A stretch of DNA of 64,000 bases from Tubiluchus corallicola (GCA_030141605.1 JAQGDQ010000510.1:1-64000); one strand, 5' to 3'; positions 45,361 through 58,912 are shown, counted from the first letter of the stretch. Notes: a model not told the origin generated them from the letters alone. Numbers and translations are program-made.

Positions 45361-45760
45361 ACTTATATCATTTAGTTTGTGTCATTGAGACATTTCATTT
45401 GATATACTACAAGCTAGTTTCGGTTATCACCTAAAGACATTTGTCTTCTCGGCCCTTATTTCGCCACTGCTGGGGTCATTGGTCAAACAATCTTGGCATA
45501 ACTTATACCATTAAAGCTCACTGACACCTTTCATTTGATATACTACAAGATACCATTGCTCAACACTCGATGCACTTCAGTTCCTAACCCCCATTTCTCG
45601 GTTTTTTCCCCCTAACGTGGTCGCGCATTAGCTATTCTCATTGTAACCTATGCCATTCGATACGCCTTATCGAGGCCTTTCATTTGATATGCTACAAAGT
45701 ACCATTGCTCAACACACGGTGTACTTCTGTTTTCGGTTTTTCAGTTTTCCCCTTAGCAGC
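45361..45760 (+). repeat. Tandem repeat, ~136-149 bp, three units
   Basis: TTTCATTTGATAT(A/G)CTACAA lies at 45393, 45529 and 45678. Units two and three share GTACCATTGCTCAACAC. A similar CCTTTCGTTTGATGTATAG occurs inside the Helitron near 18400. Confidence 0.75.
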
Positions 45761-47760
45761 AAAAATCTACGCGCATCCACAAGCAATATAACAAGTATTG
45801 TGGCGCTGACTCAAAATCTGTGGGAGCAGATGGGTCATAAAAAACATAAATGAAGACACGTGCTCTCCATGAACTTTGACCCGACAACGCCGGTCACATG
45901 TATACGTAGATAACTTTGCCCAGAGAGTGTACCCTGTGAGTTTTGTGTCCCTAGCCCTCAGCATGTAAAAGGTCACCAATTGGGGGATCACAAATTTTGC
46001 CTTTTGGCTCCTCCCTCTGGCGTTTAAAACTTGCCAGCTTTTTAAAACCCCAGGTGCACAGCTACCATACACCATGTGTTCGGAAGATTTCAATCTAAGG
46101 TTGTATTTATTTAAAATTGTCTGTAAAGCTTGGCTTCGTTATATGCATTTAGTAGGTCAGCCAATCAGAATTGAGCACGTTTTTAGTCTACTCATTAGAT
46201 GCGAAGGAATCAGCACGTCTTTTACTTTTTCTGTAATATTGAAAATAAAAATAAGTTTTTTGTTATTACTTCAAAACAGTACGCAAATACTTGTGAAAAA
46301 GAATTGCAAAAAATCAAAAACCTGGTGACCCTAAAAGGACTTGGAGATATTAAGTTTAAAGTGGCGGAGAAGAAATAAATAAACAATAACTCACTGAAAA
46401 ACAGTAAGGTTTTGATATAGCAAAATCTTAATTAACCACGTTCGTAAGTAGCTTAACTCTTAGTAGTAAGTACGTATTACAAAGACAGATTATACCCAAT
46501 GCAAGTTTTTACACCACACTGTTCTCTACATTGTTATATAAAGTCACAGAATCAGTGTTCACTGAGAATCGACGATAACCGATATACTGATATGCGCTGC
46601 CGCCTTTTAGGCCTTGAATGAAGCCAACATTTATATTTGTTAGCCTGTGCTTAAATACTCAGGTGATTGAATCTGTTCGTAAGCAGAAGACAGTAAGACT
46701 GCAGGTTTTTTACTGGTTAAATGTTCGGCTGTCAGCTTTGTGATTTTCAGCTTACTGAATTATTTTAATGATTTGGCGATTCTCTAAATTCTGTGGCTTT
46801 TTCTGCAGGTTATGTTTGATGCTTGTAAGACTCTATGCCAGAGTTAGCCAATGTACAATAGATAACCGCTGGCAAGCCGATGCGGAAAATGTCCCTACCT
46901 CACCTTTCGTTAACCTGTTAACCTGGGTGATATATAAATATCACCTCTGATTGGGATAACGCTACTCAAAATCAAATTCAAACATTTTCCTATACATCCG
47001 GCTGTAACTTGGATTCTGTCGTGATACCCCATGACGTAATTGCATGCAACGGATGATAAAATAATTCAGATATTCATCAGAATATTCTAGGCTCGTTTTG
47101 TAATGCTATTATTTTCACGCTGTTTCTTGCCAGTGTCAATTGTGTTCTAACCAAATAATACTTTAATGACAGTAATAAGGACTGCAGTGAGATTTCACAC
47201 TGTTCCTGCTGGAGCGAAATTACAAAAGAAAAATAGGATTACTCCAGACACATGTTTTTCTTTTGGGGAAACAACAAAACTGTCCTCGATATGGGGCCAT
47301 ATTTGAAGAAATGAAAAGATCGCGCGCACTGACTAAACTTGCTTTTAGGTTTTGCGGGCTAACGCAAACAAAATTCTGTGTGACAATTTTGCTTATAGGC
47401 GTTCAAATGAAAGTTCTTTTCATTTTTGGAACAAAATTAAAAAGCACTATAACAATAATATAGCGTCACTAATATGTGGAAGGACTACTATAGTAACATA
47501 TTGAATTCCGCGCAGAATAGTAACATTAGCAATGAATCAAAGTGAGAATATCACCAAAATGTAATGTAATTTGCACATGTATATGCTGCATTTTGCAATT
47601 TCTGGATAATTATCTTCAATAATTTACTTCAGTGAAATTATCTGTATTTTTATTATAATTGTTAGATGCAGAGTGGAAATAAATAAACTTATAGACTTAT
47701 AAACTTAAAAAAAAATTAAGTTCAGCTTGAATAAGTCACGATTATATTGCGAATACAAAT
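45761..47760. other. Intergenic sequence
   Basis: No gene or element recognised. A moderately GC-richer patch (45850-46070) has open frames without domains. Confidence 0.45.
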
Positions 47761-47766
47761 ACGTAC

Positions 47767-47907
47767 CTCATTTTTCAAGGAAATTTCATGTTTAACAATC
47801 CTTGGCAAAAGTTTGGACGCCATTGAGCATGGACCTGCGCCCCACATTGAGCATGGATCTGGTGGCGAAAAATGCCATATAACAGAGAAAACTTCACTCT
47901 CAGGCAT
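47767..47907 (-). other. Possible first exon
   Basis: ATG at 47907 (minus) opens about 47 codons to GAG|GTACGT, a strong splice donor at 47767. The peptide begins MPESEVFSVIWHF and contains a short repeat (PCSM..GAGPCSM) caused by duplication of TCCATGCTCAATG. It ends in phase 0, so it does not fit the sulfotransferase exon. Function unknown. Confidence 0.2.
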
Positions 47908-48090
47908 AAGTCACTGACGAGGAACGCCTATGCTGTACAGTGCACAACAAAGTTTGAACATTTTTCAGTATACAGTACTTTTACGCAGTTTATACCTTGT
48001 GACACTGGGTTTCAGGCATAGTGATTGTTCTTACTGAAAAACTCTGTGGAATGTGCTACACTGGCATTCAGCAATTAGACGGGCCGTTCG

Positions 48091-48249
48091 ATGCAGCAGT
48101 CAGATGAAAAGTGTCAGATTACGAAGTCAAAATATAAAAACTTTTACTTAGTTTCCAGTGAGCAACAGAAAATTCTTGAAGCAATGGAAGCACAATTTAG
48201 AAAAGCTGAATTCACGTCTACAAACTACAACGACTTGATCTGTGTGTGA
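48091..48249 (+). CDS. Small open frame, 52 codons, unknown
   Basis: The frame starts MQQSDEKCQITKSKYKNFYL and continues with SSEQQKILEAMEAQFRKAEF. The charged, helix-like composition is protein-like and unlike the AT-rich surroundings. It may be a fragment of a lost gene. No family is recognised. Confidence 0.2.
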   Translation: MQQSDEKCQITKSKYKNFYLVSSEQQKILEAMEAQFRKAEFTSTNYNDLICV

Positions 48250-49020
48250 TGATTTCTCCGCTGTTTGCTTGGAAACGTAATGAACTCTAGTGCTAAAAAT
48301 ATTGTGCTTAAACTTCGGACAGATTTAGTCAGATGCAGTTTTTTGTGGTGTCTTTTTAATACGTTTCATTTTAAGCACATCACAGTTACATTACGTAATG
48401 CAATTTTTTGCGCCAAAATTTTATTTATGATGTTTCTTCTTCATCAATTTTTATTATTAACTAAAGAAAACGAAATTGTAAATCCTAAATTGATAACTGT
48501 AAATTTTTAATCCTTACAGCAGAAACAACGATTACAGTATATTTGGTAATTTGTGTAGAACAAAGAGCATTGTACTTGATTATTTTGCGCAGAGTCAGAA
48601 TAACATCGCTTGAAATAACATAATAAATAATTATTTTGTCATTGAACCACATTATATCGTTACTTTTTATTTTGTTAAAGTGGATAACAATAAATGCATT
48701 ATTATCATTAATTTTTGTTTCAGTCCAACTGACAAAAATTTTTTATTTAATCCTATTATTTTAATAATACTGCTGTGTAAAAATGAACACAACATATTGT
48801 TTTCATGTAAAAACAAAAGTTAACAAACAACAGCTAAAGTTCTGGTTGATATTAAAAGTCTTACTAATTTAACTGACTGAAACACGACAAAGTTAAAAAT
48901 GTACATATATGTTTAATCATTAAGTCTACAGCTAATACGTTATAGTCCCTGTATCCATGGGGTTCACATACTTTTTGTCAAGGCTGATAAAATGCTATTA
49001 ATGATTTAAAAAGACGTAAC
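48250..49020. other. Intergenic sequence
   Basis: Strongly AT-rich; nothing recognised. Confidence 0.5.
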
Positions 49021-49044
49021 GCTACTGATGCTGGTGGCATACAC

Positions 49045-50398
49045 ATGTTGTATGCGCATAAGAAGTTATATGTTTTACTGACCCTGCTATTCACTGCCAT
49101 ATTCAAGCATCTTTATATGCCAAGCTCGTTAACTGATTCTGTATTTATACCTGTTATTAAAAACAAATCGTTGAATATAACTAGCTGTTGTAATTATGGA
49201 CCTATAGCTATCTCCGCTGTAATTAGCAAAGTTATTGAGCATGTCATCTTGAAGAAATTTATGTCAAATTTAAGAGCAATTGATTATCAAATTGTTTCTA
49301 AAAGAAACATGGAACTGATCTCTGTATATGTGCACTGAAGGAAATCTTTCATATGTACAAAAGTCATGCTAGTACTGCTTTTGTGTGCTTCGAAGATGTT
49401 AGCAAGGCTTTTGATAGGGTAAATCAGCGTCTCCTGTTTCAGAAATTAGAGGTATGGATTTGCCGATACCTGTACTAGAATTAATTAAATTTTGGCTTGC
49501 CACTCAGCGTGTCAGCTTAAAATGGTTAAAATCTTTCTCCCGCCCGTTTTGTGTCAGTAATGGAGTTCGTCAAGGTGCTATCCTCTCGCCCCTGATGTTT
49601 TCACTATATGTTAATGATCTTCTAAAAAGTTCGCTATATATATTAATGATTTTTCAATCAACTATGAGGTCAACCACGTGTCGTTTAGGTGAGACACCTG
49701 TTAATCACTTACTTGATGCTGATGACCTGTGTTTAATTGCTCCCTCTACACAGGCACTACAAAAATTGCATGATCTCTGTGAAGAATACGCTTTGCAAGG
49801 AGAAGCGATTGAACTCGAACATGAAGTAAAATATCTTGTCACATAATTAACGATAATTGTAAAGACGATGCTGATATTTTAAATCAACTGCGCCTTTTTT
49901 ATATTATATTAAATTTTTGCTCTGCTGATGTCAGACTTGTTTAAATCTTATTGTTCAACTTTTTACTGTTCCAACCTCTGGATCACTTTTAATGTTGGTA
50001 CTATTAGGAAATTAAAAGCGGTCTACTATTTTGCATTGACAAAGTTTTTTGCTTATCGTAGGGGCACCACAGCATCGGGTGCGTATGCCGAAAATGGCTG
50101 TAATCATTTTAAATTTATTTTACGCAAAAATACTTTTAGTCTTCGTCAGCGAGATTAAAATTCAAGCAATGAAGTGATACGCAGTTTTATTCTTAATACT
50201 GATATCATTTTAACTTTGAATATATTTGCCCATTGGGAATTTACACTTACTAACCATTTTTTACATATTTAGCTTATTAATTCTCTGTTGTTTGTGTAAA
50301 TATTTATTTTATTTTTCTTGTAGAAATATTTTTAATTGTGATCTTTAACTATGCTCTGTTTATTATTGTTGCTTTTTATGTTAATAAAAAATAAATAA

Positions 50399-50440
<42 letters not shown>
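49045..50440 (+). mobile_element. 5'-truncated LINE with broken reverse transcriptase
   Basis: The copy begins inside the reverse transcriptase: FIPVIKNKSLNITSCCNYGP (49138 on) is the ...NYRPI.. region. A frame change leads to EDVSKAFDRVNQRLLFQKL (about 49394-49450), then VSNGVRQGAILSPLMFSLYV, then LLDADDLCLIAPS, where the catalytic YADD is altered to DADD. Downstream, YCSTFYCSNLWITFNV and AENGCNHFKFILRKNTFSLR (49949-50150) match the C-terminal part of such elements. It ends in TAATAAAAAATAAATAAATA followed by (TA)n at 50400-50433. The protein is split over three frames and is inactive. Truncation at the 5' end is normal for LINE insertion by target-primed reverse transcription. Confidence 0.85.
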
Positions 50441-52430
50441 TTACATTTTGGGTTAAGTTGGGAATTTTTAGCTATATATCGTGGTTCAGTGAACCCCAGA
50501 GACGTGAAAATTTACCTGTACATAACCGTGGGAAGCCGTGAGACACGGCGGATTATTGGTATCAAAAAATGAGAAGAGGTATTGAGAGATGGGCAGGGTC
50601 CCAATACCATCACAAAACAAAAGTGAACATTTTATTATGCTAAAACTTAAATGTAATACAAAATGAACTCCTAGCTGCATATTTTAATAGCGAAGACGAC
50701 AACTGTGACGTCACATATTGTTATTGCCCACTTTGCCACACAATTAGTTCCATTTACCTTCAGTGTTATTAATAAGAACGATACCCTCCACTCATTCCAC
50801 TCTCCCAATATTTCCTTTTTGTTTTTGAATATATATGAGATTTTTCTAACATCTCTCCTAACATATTTCTTTAATTTCTGAATTATTACATGTAGGCCTA
50901 CGACTTGCTTTAAACTTTATAACTAAAATTAAACAGAAAGGAACGTATTGTTCAAGAAATCCTTACGATTACCTGCTTATATAATTGGGCATTTCTTAAT
51001 AATTTTCTTAGTAATGTTCGCTCCATCTGGTAAAACAGCATCGAAGTTCCCGCCCAGGGTAGTCTAATTTACCAAAAAAGCACGTTAGTGTTCTTACTGA
51101 CAGTAGCAAGTTATTTAGTTAGTGAAGAATATGCTACAAAAGCTCTGATTATTTTTCAAGCCCTACTCAATGTGACAATTTATGCAATCTGAACTTGTTT
51201 CAAGCACCTGCTGTCATAATGGCTGAGGTTACAGGTCATCGTGGTAGTTTAAATTTACAAGCTGCTGATACAAGCTCTGTATGCAATAAGACAGCATTTA
51301 AGTGGCCAATACAAAATTTCAAGACAATTTTTAAGCTTTATCTATGAAGAGCTTCTTGTGCTTTAATTTTGTTTAGAATATCCGTTTCACGCTTGTGCAT
51401 CACTTCACTAGCTTTCAGTAATTTCAACTCGATATAAATAGTTAGTTACAGTTACCTTGTTTATAGCAGTCGCTGTCACCTGGCAAATTTGCAAAGTGGA
51501 TGACTAAAACAACAACACTGCAAAATACACCACAAACTGGAGCAAACATGATTTTATTTGATATGAACTTCCTATTGCATAATCTTAACTGCATTTTCTG
51601 CGAAAAGGATAGTAATCAATATTTTGAATTTATCACATTCCTGAAAACGCAAATCAAATTGTGTACAAAAATATGCACACGCATGGCTATATGTAGGCTT
51701 AATTCCGTGGTTCATAAAACCTTCTTATTGTACGTGTGATGTGCAAGATTGAACACATTTACCTGTCAAACAGAAAAATCTTATTTGTATATCTCTCTAC
51801 GAACCGTGAATATGTTATGACCTCTACTGTCGTTTATTTTTGTTATCAAAAAAGTAAATGCTATTTTTGCACTAAGTTAGTCGGGCGCTGATAATTAGTT
51901 GAAATTATTTGATGCATAGAGATATTCAGAGTCCTGTGCGCAAATCATTTTGAAAGCCCCGCTCTCATGACAAATGAGTAGTCATTTTTGGAGATCCACA
52001 CCCATGCCTACGATATACGACTGCCTGATGAGGAGAGTGTGATAATCCGTTTGGCCTAAAATGCTGTAAATGTGTTTATGTCAGAATGGCAAGATTATCA
52101 CTAGAACACTGGTGCTAACACACCATAAATACTTAAAGAAACAGCAAGCTTTATTTGATCTAAGGCTGTGGGTGTACGCTTAACTTAGCAAACTTAATTG
52201 TAGAAATTTAATTAGTACGATAAAATGAGAGCACTATTGTGTAGGGCTGTCACGGAGAGTGCTTCCGGTCTTGGACTATAAGTAGTTTTAATCTGTGTCT
52301 GTTGTTTGTTCTCGTGTCGTCCTAATGTTGCTTTTTCTAGTGTTCTTTAGCTTCCTCCTCTAAGGAGGCGAAATAACTAAAACAAATGTGCATGTTCACA
52401 CATGCATGCAATCACTGAACATATATGAGC
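50441..52430. other. Intergenic sequence
   Basis: No gene or element recognised. Confidence 0.5.
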
Positions 52431-52437
52431 ACACACA

Positions 52438-52438
52438 A

Positions 52439-52525
<87 letters not shown>

Positions 52526-52550
52526 CCCACACGCATGCATGCACACAAAA
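52438..52550. repeat. (CA)n microsatellite
   Basis: About 110 bp of near-pure CA. Confidence 0.97.
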
Positions 52551-52819
52551 CTCACTAAGACCAGATACAATTTTTTAATAACTGCACATTCTAAGTAAAT
52601 TTATTATTTGTGATTTCTAGTATTAATCAAAAAACATGACATATCTCTCGGTGCAGAACCACTAACAACATCTTTCACATAAATGACAATTATAAGCTTT
52701 AGTCATCCCTGGACAACGTAACTTTGATGAAAGTTGCTGATAAAGAAAGTCTGATTTAGTATTTGCGAGCAAATTTACCATCTGGGATCCTACGATTATT
52801 GGTGGTGTCTAATTGGGTG

Positions 52820-55352
52820 GATATTGACCAACTGACCAGGCAGAGAGATAAACAAGATGTCAGAGTAACAAAGGCAATGTCCGGTGCAGAATGTTGGACA
52901 GACCACCGGCTTATACTGTCCAAACTAAACATCAGAATCCACCCCTCAAGAAGACCGCAGGGAAAACGGGCACCCAAGCGGCTGAATAACTCCAAGCTGA
53001 AAATGGAAAACGTCAGGCAATCACTCATGAATGTCAGATAGATTAGAGGCATTGGATAATAGTTATCTAGACCATTAAACTCAATGGAAAGCCCTTAGTT
53101 ATACCATTTACTCCTCTGCACTAGAAACCATTGGGCCATGCACCAGAAAACGCCAAGACTGGTTTGAGGAACACAACGATCACATCCAGACCCTACTAAA
53201 TGAAAAGCACCAATGTCACAGAGCTTTTATAAACAACCCCAAGTGTCCAGCAAAGAAAACTGCCTTCACCAATGCCAAAAGAAAAGTCCAAAAGGAGCTC
53301 AGAGCCATGCAGGACTCCTGGCTAAGTGCAAAAGCTGACCAAATTCAAACCTTCGCAGACAGAAAGGATGAAAAGAACTTTTATCAGGCTATCAAAGCTA
53401 TTTACGGACCAAGTCCAAGTCTGGCACAACACCAATTCTCAGTGCCGATAGTTCAACCCTCCTCACTGAAAATGATAAGATTCTCCAACGCTGGGCTGAA
53501 CACTTCAACATCATTCTAAATCGACCATCCTCAACAAATGACGAGGCCATAGAAAGACTACCCCAAGTCCCTACCAACAGATCTCTTGAAAATCCCCCAT
53601 CAGAGAAAGAGGTAGAGAAAGCCATAAAGAGCCTGTCCAGCGGCAAAGCACCTGGCGCTGACTCCATCCCAGCTGAAATATATGAAAACGGCGGCCCTAA
53701 ACTACAGACGAAACTGACGGAGCTGTTCCAATTTATGTGGAAACAAGAAAAACTACCGCAAGACTTCAAAGATGCCACAATCATCCACCTCTATAAGCGG
53801 AAAGGAAACAGACAGCAGTGCAACAATCACAGGGGCATCTCACTCCTATCGATTGCTGGCAAAATCCTGGCAAGAATTCTGCTAGATCGTCTCAACGCAC
53901 ACCTAGAGAAAGATCTTCTACCTGAAAGTCAGTGTGGATTTAGACAGGGACGCAGCACAGTTGATATGATCTTTGCAGTGCGGCAGCTGCAAGAAAAATC
54001 CAGAGAACAGAATGTCAACCTACTGACAACCTTCGTTGACCTCACTAAGGCCTTCGACACCGTGTCTCGCGAAGGACTCTGGAAAGTCATGGCTAAATTT
54101 GGATGCCCTGATAAGTTTATAAAGCTGGTCAGAGAATTCTATGATGGTATGCAAGCGAGAGTTCAGGACAACGGGAAATATTCAGACCCATTCGCAGTCT
54201 CCAATGGCGTAAAACAGGGCTGTGTGCTGGCACCGACTCTCTTCAACATGATGTTCTCCGCAATGCTCACCGATGCATACAGAGACAAGAATGTCGGTAT
54301 TGACATCCGTTACAGGACAGATGGAAAACTTTTCAATCTTCGCAGACTGCAGGCCAAGACCAAAGTCAAAGAAGACACCATCCGTGACCTCTTATTTGCA
54401 GACGACTGCGCTCTCAATGTCACCTCAGAGCAAGACATGCAGCAAAGTGTTAACCTCTTTGCACAGGCATGCGATGATTTTGGCCTCACTATTAACACAA
54501 AAAAGACAGCACATATGTAGAACCAACCATCACTATCAAAAATGAGAAATTGTTGGCAGCCAACAAGTTCGTTTACTTGGGTAGCACCCTATCAAGATCA
54601 GCTACCATTGATGATGAAGCAGCCTTCAGAATATCAAGAGCCAGTGCAACCTTGGGAAACCTAAGCACAAAATGCTAGGAAAGACGAGGCATCAAGCTGT
54701 CAACTAAACTCAAGGTCTACCATGCTGTAGTCATTCCATCCTTGCTGTATGCCTGCGAGTCGTGGACAGTCTATAGTCGCCATGCCAGGCAACTAAACTC
54801 CTTCCACCTGCGTTGTCTAAGACAACTCCTCAAGATCAGCTGGCAGGACTTTATACCAGACACTGAAGTCCTCGAGAGAGCACAATCCATCAGTGTTCAT
54901 GCAATGCACAACTGAAATGGGCTGGACATGTTCGACGTATGGAAGATCACAGACTGCCAAAGAGACTCATGTACTGCGAGCTGAAAGAAGGGAAACGGTC
55001 AGTTGGAGGGCAACGGAAAAGATACAAAGACACCCTCAAAGCCAGCCTGAAAGAATGCAACATCAATGTCGACTCCTAGGAAGACACAGGAGAGATCTCG
55101 TTGGCAGTCCCTCACCAAATCGGGAGTGACCAACTATGAGTCCAGGCGCATCCAAGTTAGGAGAAAAGACAGCTTCGAAAAGACAGACAACGCAATGCCT
55201 ATCAAGATACACCATTCTCATGTCCTCATTGCAGAAGGAGGTTCTCAGCAAGAATCGGGCTTATAAGCCACCTCCGTACCCATCCTATGGTGTCAGAATG
55301 AAGTCATGGTCCTCTTCGACTATGAAGGACGAACAACAACAACAACAAGTTT
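52820..55352 (+). mobile_element. LINE, 5'-truncated in the endonuclease, reverse transcriptase nearly complete
   Basis: The endonuclease end is RVTKAMSGAECWTDHRLILS, where TDHR is the SDHR-like catalytic end. After several frame changes the reverse transcriptase is open from about 53408 to 54520: SSGKAPGADSIPAEIY, then FVDLTKAFDTVSREGLW, SNGVKQGCVLAPTLF and the intact active site FADD (LLFADDCALN). The continuation KFVYLGSTLSRSATIDDEAA and SLLYACESWTVYSRHARQLN is in shifted frames. Near 55220 another frame encodes CPHCRRRFSARIGLISHLR, a C2H2-like zinc finger often found at the C-terminus of this type. The 3' end is GGACGAACAACAACAACAAC, a (CAA)n tail at 55326-55348. Base composition is more GC-rich than the flanks. 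At least four lesions make it inactive. Confidence 0.9.
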
Positions 55353-56290
55353 ACTAAACAATGTCTTGGTAGCTTGCCATGCCCATCGAGGCTGATCCAC
55401 GCGCAATCTTCACGAGCCACAGTCACCACCACAACAAGCAACGATAATCAGCCACCAGCTAAAATCACTATCATAAACAGACTTTATTTGACTGTCATGC
55501 AGATGTGCCGATGTTTTAATTGGAGAATTATTTAAAGTTAGTTGAAGAAATTATCAGTCAATCATCAAACAAATTTAAAATGATTAAGTTGCTAAGTAAA
55601 ATAGTATTATATCATCACATTATACTTGAATGAAATAGTTATACTGCCATCTCAGTAGTGCTTTCATTCATTAAATGACGGCTCGATTGATTGACCATTA
55701 CGGTCTTCGCTATCCTTTTCTGTTATAATATTTAAACATATTTTATTTGTCTAGTTCATATCGTGTATGCGGAAGTAAACGTAGGTTCGAATTGAACTGA
55801 AAATTATACGGGATGGCCTAAAAGAGACGTGACATTATACTTATAGTTTATATTTTCGTAAATTTAGTTGCAGATGACTTTATTATCAATATTCAGTCCG
55901 TGTATACGTTATGTATGATTGATCGGTATGGTGTAGGGAGTGACGACCCTAATTGACGTTTAAATCAGAATTTGCGATTGTTCTATTCAGTAAGGTCTTT
56001 GCGCGATAGTTAGTATCCTTTCTTGGTGTACCGTAGCGTCAAAGTTCAATTTGTTTTGAGCTTAAAATACCTCCGAATTCATGTGATTCGGAATGGATTT
56101 GTAAACTCACGCAGAACAAAACATTTAAATGAGAAGAGTTGAACTCTTAGTGGGTAATTTTTCTGATAGTAAGAAGGATGAGCGTATCTATCCGACTATC
56201 TTTTTTTTAAAGTGGAGATAATAACATGTCCTTCTTTCTGACGGTTTGGAGCAACTAGTTATGCGATAAAATTACTCGTATTCTTGATCG
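55353..56290. other. Intergenic sequence
   Basis: Nothing recognised. Confidence 0.5.
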
Positions 56291-56291
56291 T

Positions 56292-56411
56292 GACTACGGC
56301 CAAATCATGTTGAAAACACCGGTTCTCGTCTGATCACCGAAGTTAAGCAACGTTGAGCCTGGTTAGTACTTGGATGGGTGACCGCTTAGGGATACCAGGT
56401 GCTGGCGTGAT
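56292..56411 (+). rRNA. 5S rRNA-like sequence (gene, pseudogene or 5S-derived SINE head)
   Basis: 120 bp match the animal 5S rRNA layout. GACTACGGCC opens it, followed by ACACCGGTTCTCGTCTGATC, the internal A box AAGTTAAGCAACG, the C box TGGATGGGTGACC and GATACCAGGTGCTG near the end. The order, spacing and total length are right. Differences from usual 5S lie in the first quarter (ATCATGTTGAAAACA for the usual ACCACGTTGAACACA) and at the 3' end, which does not pair well with the 5' end. No T-run terminator follows. A solitary copy without terminator suggests a pseudogene or the head of a 5S-derived SINE. Confidence 0.75.
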
Positions 56412-57420
56412 GTCCACACTGTATCTAGACACTAGGTGGAGGAGCTGCACAAGCAGCCAATGGTTAGTGGGTGGAGGAGGTCAAGTGACACAACGGCCAT
56501 GTGTAGAGGAGGAGTAAACCTTCCAAATCAGGAGTGGAGCCCCGAAGGCGGGCCTGTGCAGCATGTTCACTGATTCCGGCAGCTCCTGCAGCCAACCGGT
56601 GCCAAACGTATCGCTCTGCTTTCCTTTGGACTACACCAGGGAGGAAGAGAGGGGATTCCTGTTGTCTGGGCAACTCAGGATCTCCATACACCTTGCCCAG
56701 GCGTGAGCCCTGGAGACGTTCAAGGATCGCACTGCTCAGCCACAGTCGACGCTGCAGCTCCATCAATGTGATCAATAACTGACTCTTTTGGTGCACACTC
56801 CATTGTCTTCCGAGACAGAAGGATGCCAACCAATTAATTCTGGATCTTTTAACTTTTCTCGTCTGCTGAGAAATCTAATCACTTGTATGCCACTCTATGT
56901 ACATCCTGTAACGGATTCACGCTGAACACCGGATTCGCTAAAATCAGTGGGATGCAGCAGTACCACGGTACCCATACACGAGCCGCCATCGATGATGAAA
57001 GAAATCTGTCTTTTTGCACAGAGGTTCCGGTGGATCCATGCCATAGCCATAGCGGCAGTTCAGTGCTGTTCTGCTTCCTATCTAAGATGCTGGTTCGAGT
57101 CCCCTGGGGGCAGCTGAGGACCCGCCTGTACCCTTCTACCCTGCTAATGGTGCTGAACTCTCGGCCACAATACGAGAAAAATGTAGCAAAAGTTGAATTA
57201 TTGACTTTAGTTAGCTCGCCAGATATCTGATCCATTGCGCTCCATGCTAGTTGTTATTTGGAACGGGTGCTGATGTGGAAACCGTATCTGACCATCAGCC
57301 CACTGAACAGACAAGGCTATTCCATACCAGCTACTTATAACTGCTATACAGTGCAGATACTCAATGGCTTCATCATGTATGTAACCGTCATAATGTAGAA
57401 GAGGGGTCAAAAATAAATGG
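56412..57420. other. GC-richer block following the 5S-like sequence
   Basis: About 1 kb of markedly higher GC than its surroundings. Frames are open on both strands: 56829-56464 minus (121 codons, containing ERLQGSRLGKVYGDPELPRQ but no ATG at its start), 56883-57230 plus (115) and 57235-56879 minus (118). Open frames on both strands argue that composition, not selection, keeps them open. GGTTCGAGTCC at 57092 resembles a Pol III B box, without a matching T arm. The block may be the body of a 5S-headed repeat. No domain recognised. Confidence 0.4.
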
Positions 57421-58360
57421 AACTTCGCCCCGTAACAATATAATAATTTTTTGCTGACTTTTACATATGTAGATTAACTTAATTTTAAAGACTGCATAAT
57501 CTTCAGCTGAAAATTTATTGCTAATTAACATTTACCTCATTTTACAGTAATTAACTCTCAGTAATTATTAACTCTCATCCCTGATTAATTCTGTATTAGT
57601 TCGGTTTTGCAATAATAATACATTTTTATCGGAAAGGAAAAGACTAGTATCGTCACCGCTTAAGCGGGTATTAAAATTAGTAGAGATGTGTAAGTCATTT
57701 ATGTAAATTAGAAAAGGAAGTGTTCATGTGTAAAGCCTTACGACACACCACAAGTCATTTCAATAGGATCCGAGAAAGCGTCTGTAATTGTAATTGAGCC
57801 ACGTATACCATAATAATTTAATTTGTGCAACAGAATATCATATTGAACAGTATTGATTGGTCTAAAAGGGCACTGTAAGTAGTTGAGCTTTTGTCATAAT
57901 TTTAATGGTGGCCAATGCAGTTGAATAAGATTTTCCAAAGCCGAAATGGAATTTGGTGTGTCCATTAGGAGATATAGAAAATGCTAAGATGCTTATATGT
58001 TATATTTTCGATATAATTAGAAGTAGGACAAAGGCTAGATATCGCAAGTTGGATGGGTTAGACGGGGGGGGGGGTCTGCTTTACAGACTGCGTTTATTTT
58101 TACCATTTGGCGGTCGTCCATTTTCCGAAAATGTTTGGATTGAGCTGTAAACCAGCCTCAGCTGCAAATAGGTGAGAGGTGGTATTTATCAGATCCAAAG
58201 CTTATCAACGGAAAACAAAAAAAAGCCTTTTGGAGCTACTATACAACTATTCACAAAAACAGCAACTTTCTCCTTACAAGGATTTCAATTTGCCAAATTA
58301 TGTTTAAGGCAACCTAAGTCCTTTTCATATTGAGTCTCGGCTCATGTATGTGAAAGTAGT
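57421..58360. other. Intergenic sequence
   Basis: AT-rich; a G13 homopolymer lies near 58064-58076. Nothing recognised. Confidence 0.5.
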
Positions 58361-58362
58361 AT

Positions 58363-58510
58363 GTGAAAATCTCCTGTATCAACACATGCTGCATAGCAAC
58401 ACGTTTTCGCGAAGAACACAATCCATTCTATCTGGACTTGGTAATTACAGATAATCCTGAACTTGTCAATTATATTTCAGTTGAACTTTCAGTTGAACTT
58501 GGTAAAAAAA
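58363..58510 (+). pseudogene. LINE endonuclease C-terminal scrap
   Basis: TRFREEHNPFYLDLVITDNP matches the TR.R....S.LDLV.T..P stretch near the end of LINE APE endonucleases. The following SDH motif is lost. Confidence 0.65.
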
Positions 58511-58912
58511 GATCACTGTGTGATAACGTAACTTGTGTCAGGTTTACTGATGGTAGCTTGAGTCAATTTTCGTTAGTTTGTTGTCCATTGCAGTGATTTT
58601 ACTTGTTAATTCATGTAGCACTCTCAAGCATTCATTGAGGCATTTTTGCCTGTTTTCTCATCTGAACTTAAGAGACTATTACCTGGTGTAAACGCTGTCC
58701 CTGCTGTATCAGTGTAAACCGCTGTACGCTAGTTGATTGCCTAGTCGATGTTACACGCAGGCAGCTCGATTCCGTCAGCCCACCGCTGTTGTAAGCTTTT
58801 TTGTTTTTTCTATCTCCTATAGGAGCCTCGAAATTTATATTTAAAAAAAATTACACGATATAATGGTCCAAGTTCCTATGACGAAATAACATCCTCATCG
58901 CGAACATAATTT

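Noticed and set aside
52756-54498. Minus-strand frames opposite the LINE at 52.8-54.5 kb
   Set aside because: They are shadows of the plus-strand reverse transcriptase and endonuclease reading.
57040-57110. tRNA gene suggested by GGTTCGAGTCC
   Set aside because: The T-arm stem does not pair and no proper A box or anticodon arm can be placed. A chance match or old SINE trace is likelier.
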